A stretch of 64,000 bases of DNA from Neoarius graeffei (Eukaryota > Chordata > Actinopteri > Siluriformes > Ariidae): positions 54,123,283-54,187,282 of the forward strand of contig NC_083577.1 in the NCBI RefSeq assembly GCF_027579695.1. Reading direction: 5' to 3'. Below, piece by piece: positions 57,430 to 64,000 of the stretch. Position 1 is the stretch's first letter. Every line of letters starts with the position of its first letter. Position numbers and translations under genes: made by a program. The notes beneath the pieces were generated by a model. That model had not been told where the DNA came from and did not search any database. It worked only from the letters and a program-made list of their open reading frames with translations.

Positions 57430-57960
57430 AGCATCCAGTTGTGCTCTTTATTTCATTCTGTATTTGCGACCTGTGGCCAAGCCAAATACTTTGGTGTGCT
57501 TGAACACATAATGTAACTGTGGCTTAGTCGCTAAAGCTTTGATTGATGGCTTTAGCATGCTGCTAATTATTAGAGTCCAAAAAAAGAAAGCCGCTCTATT
57601 CTGCTCAGTCCAGCAGGCCTCAGTTAGAAGTTAGAGCCTAAATGTGAGGCCTCTATCAGTCTATCTTGATGTATGAGAGCAGGCGTACAAATTAAACATG
57701 ATACAACCTCTTAGAGGGTCTTTGCTCAACAGGACGCCATTTGGACTAATTTCTCCTTGTGATTAAGACAATAAGAGCACTATGCAGCATGCTGTAATTA
57801 CTCTGTATACAGACATCTGGATTTGAGTTCCCAAGTGCAACTATCAAACAAAAGCCTGCTCATTTCAAATTGTATACAGAATTAGTGCAGTGACAGCTAG
57901 ACTACTTCTGCCTTTGTCTTTGCTCTTTACTAAATCCATGCAGATTTATCCACACAGATT
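57430..57960. promoter_or_regulatory. Candidate conserved noncoding element close to shox
   Basis: Repeat-free, with TTTGATTGATGGC (Pbx/Hox-like), GCTGCTAATTATTAGAG (paired homeodomain sites) and GCTGTAATTACTCTG. About 3 kb beyond the shox stop. Inference only. Confidence 0.33.
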
Positions 57961-58299
57961 TACTAATAACAAACACAAGTAACAAAGTGGAGAATGTAAC
58001 AAGAAGCAAACCCCAAAGTTATTCAATCATCCTGCAATTTAAAGAGTGCAAATGTGAATTAAATCTAAATCCAACCAGTGCCTCGTGGGAAATCTGATTG
58101 ATCCTGTTGTAAACATTCTTTTATCCTCACTGGTGCATTGGCATTTGCTCCAGGAGTTTGAGGAATGAGCGAAAATGTAATGAATTAAATCTATTCATCC
58201 AATATGGTTATGTATAAAACTAATGCTTATCAGCTTTATGATCGTTTTAACTAGATTGAGTATTGCTTTACTTCAGCATTCCAGAAGTTGCTTTTTTCT

Positions 58300-60519
58300 G
58301 AAAGTGCATGTTTTTTTTTAAATGGAACTGTCTTTATTTAAAAAAAAAAAGATTTACAGACGCATAACACATTATAAACCTTATTACAAATATTTATAAT
58401 TTTATTGATAGTTTACTTGTACAAGATGTACATTCATTTTTTTATGAAACAACAACAACAAAACAAAAAAAAATACAAACCCAATGGCAATTCATGTTTG
58501 GGCATGCTTTCATATGAAATGTCAGTTATGGGATACAACAAATTTCATGGCGCGTCAAGAAAATTTCAACACAAAACATTTGATCATGTTCTCCATCGTC
58601 CCTGAAATGTTTGTAAACTCAGACACGCTACATTTTAGTCAAACAAATGTTTGGCAATCACATGTTTGTTTCAAACCGTTGCAAATGTGAGCCTTTAAAA
58701 AGTATATAAAAATAATTGCAAAGCCATGTAAAAATGTACATGTGAAATTAGACCATTCAACATTTATAAACTTTCAGATAAAATAATAAATAAAAGAACC
58801 TATGACCTCACTTTAAGAAACAGAAACATTCCTAAATACCCTAATGAAGTGAACAACAAAACTGTACCACAATGTATAATTTATTGTCAGAGGTAGACCT
58901 AACTAGGATCTACTAGCCCAAAGGCAGTTTATATTGAAACAAATAGAAAGCTGTTACAGACAGTGGGCTTGCAAACAAAACTGTCTTTTTCCTCAGATTA
59001 TTATATTTAGTTCCTTTGATGGCAAAAGCTAATGATTGGCATTTGTGTCTATGTGATAAAAATACGATACACTCTTCAGAAGTGTTTAAAAAAACAGTTT
59101 ACTGTTGTAAATGTTTCTGCAGATTTAAATTCATGAATTAAGTTGCTCTAAGTATTATTGAAGGACAGTCTTTGGTGGGCAATTTTAGCCAGAAAAGCCT
59201 ACGATGTTAAAGTAATTGCTGTATATTTATAAAGATTCTTTTTTTTCCCCTGGTCTACCTCAGTGTGGTGTCAAGATTAAAATGTACATATGCAAATCTA
59301 TGTTTGAGTACCATCACATGTGGGGAGATATGGCACACAAGTGCAAATGACTTAACAACTTATCATTTACACGGCCTGGGGAAAAAATGTGTCTGTGAAA
59401 AACAACTAGGAATACATCAATATCAGTGCCAAAAAATTGTCGTTTGTTGATTAGCAAACATCAACTGCTATTTGTTTTTTTGTTTTTTTTTCATATTTAC
59501 AGTATTGCACTTTAACTGCACATAATTGCATTTCAGTCAAACTGATGTTTCCTTAATACCTTAAATTAGAAAATTGCAGTGACCCTTTTATTATTTTGTC
59601 ATTTCAATATATTTTGATGAAACCCCAATTTCACCGTCATATAGAAGTAGTATTTTCTTGCAATAAGGATTGTAAACACCTTGATACAAGACCTGAAGTG
59701 CAAAAGCTAGTTTCACTTCTATTCCCAATATACGTAGCAAAAGAAAAGAGAGAGCCAGAATGATGGAAAATGAAAGCTATGGAAGCTGAAGTCCTTCAGA
59801 CCCATGCCCAGAGGGAAAATACAGGATATATATTTCACTATGTATAGTGTTTCCTCCAAAAACTGTAAGAGTAAGCAAGAGAAATTCGATTTTCATGATT
59901 GTACTCTTGGTGTGCGTGCTGCTTCCAATCTCGGTCCATTGTGGATTTAAAAAATAAAAACTATATATAACCTAGGTGCGTGGTACTATGATGGAAGGTT
60001 GTCATAGCAGGGTGAATGTCAGTTACAATGGAGGCCCTCCCCGTTAGAACTATCCTTCATTTTAACACATGCTCATGGCAGCAGCACAAACACAGTGGGT
60101 GGAGACAAATATGGCCGTTGCTTTTTTTTTTCTCTCTCTCTCTGTGTGGCTGACAAACTCCAAACTTTGACAAACTCCAAACTTTTGATTATTGAGACTC
60201 TCATTCTGAGGGTACTGGCCAAGCTCTAGCTTCCCTCAGTCACTTTGAGTCTGCATTTTGCTTTGCTCATTTTCTAAGAGTCTCCACTCTTAATCGCTGG
60301 GTTTCAGACAGACATCCACATATTTTTGAACGGTCCTGGGGCTGAGATCTGGGCCTGGAAAGGGCTGAGCCAGTGGCCTCCAAGCAGTCCTGCCTGTTGG
60401 GCGAAAAGTAAAAGGTGACTTCATTGGTATTTAATTACCTTTTTCTACAAGTGGTGTGTTTTGGCAGCTGGTTTCTGTGACATTTTTTTCATGTTCTCTT
60501 TACCCCCAAGCCCCCCCAT

Positions 60520-60557
<38 letters not shown>

Positions 60558-60700
60558 ACTTTCTTTTCTCAGTACATTTTCTCTCTCTTTAGTTTTTATT
60601 TTGTTTTTGTTTTAACTGTGAGTGTCATGGCCTTTTTCACAGGCGCAGTCTTGTGTGAGAAACAATTATCAGTTCAGAGCAGCAGAGACGCCCATGGGGG
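58300..60700 (-). other. Probable shox 3' untranslated region and flank
   Basis: Sequence directly downstream of the shox stop codon, free of recognised transposons and AT-rich. Possible AATAAA signals on the minus strand occur at 60600-60595 (about 100 nt after the stop) and at 58338-58333. Which one is used cannot be told from sequence. Confidence 0.35.

Positions 60701-64000
<3,300 letters not shown>

Larger units (their letters stand above)
52887..58300. other. Intergenic, no gene seen
   Basis: It contains a foldback at 53080-53178, GT runs at 54431-54510 and 54933-55009, a (TCTA)n run at 55478-55542, and AAAT and TTG runs at about 57160-57222. The rest is unique AT-rich sequence, with a possible conserved element at 57430-57960. 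Confidence 0.55.

Overview
This is a stretch of a ray-finned fish (teleost) nuclear genome. It has one clearly recognisable host gene at its right end, several DNA-transposon and SINE families of fish type, and many AT, GT and AAT microsatellites. The mix of Tc1 families, the DANA/mermaid-like V-SINEs and the hAT elements would fit an otophysan such as a catfish, but the order cannot be proved from sequence alone. There is no sign of bacterial or viral gene organisation.

The host gene is shox (short stature homeobox), on the minus strand at 60701-63494 and open at its upstream end. Three coding exons of 58, 89 and 246 bp are visible. They encode the last part of homeodomain helix 3, the linker, and the C-terminal tail with its OAR motif. 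The rest of the homeodomain and the N-terminus lie beyond position 64000. Everything to the left of about 58.3 kb is therefore the region downstream of shox. It contains no other host protein gene that I can see. Several long, non-repetitive stretches rich in homeodomain-type TAAT/ATTA sites (11.3-11.9, 22.1-23.5, 26.0-26.6, 27.3-27.8 and 57.4-58.0 kb) are the best places to look for shox enhancers.

Layout: 1-2640 is the 5' half of an apparently young Ty3/gypsy (Sushi-type) LTR retrotransposon on the minus strand, with intact gag and an open protease-RT frame. Its LTR and primer site show the 11-nt self-priming arrangement known from the Tf1/sushi group. From 2.9 to 5.8 kb there are SINEs and a Tc1 fragment. 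From 12.8 to 17.2 kb lies a nest of at least five insertions inside an old SINE. At 18.4-20.9 kb a 391-bp direct repeat flanks two short inverted-repeat elements. At 24.7-25.7 kb is a Tc1 relic. At 29.9-30.1 kb is a composite TA array. A 250-bp segment at 31.4 kb is repeated at 36.3 kb, where it has gained a 41-bp-arm hairpin. Tc1 elements lie at 33.5-35.0 and 38.8-40.4 kb. At 45.0-48.1 kb an old Tc1 carries an hAT element (transposase reduced to its two ends), which itself carries a smaller hAT MITE. At 50.4-52.0 kb is a Tc1-type element whose transposase has only one stop codon.

About 17 V-SINE copies are present, many with exact target-site duplications, so the boundaries given for those are firm. 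Boundaries without duplications are approximate. All family names rest on sequence recognition; no database search was run.
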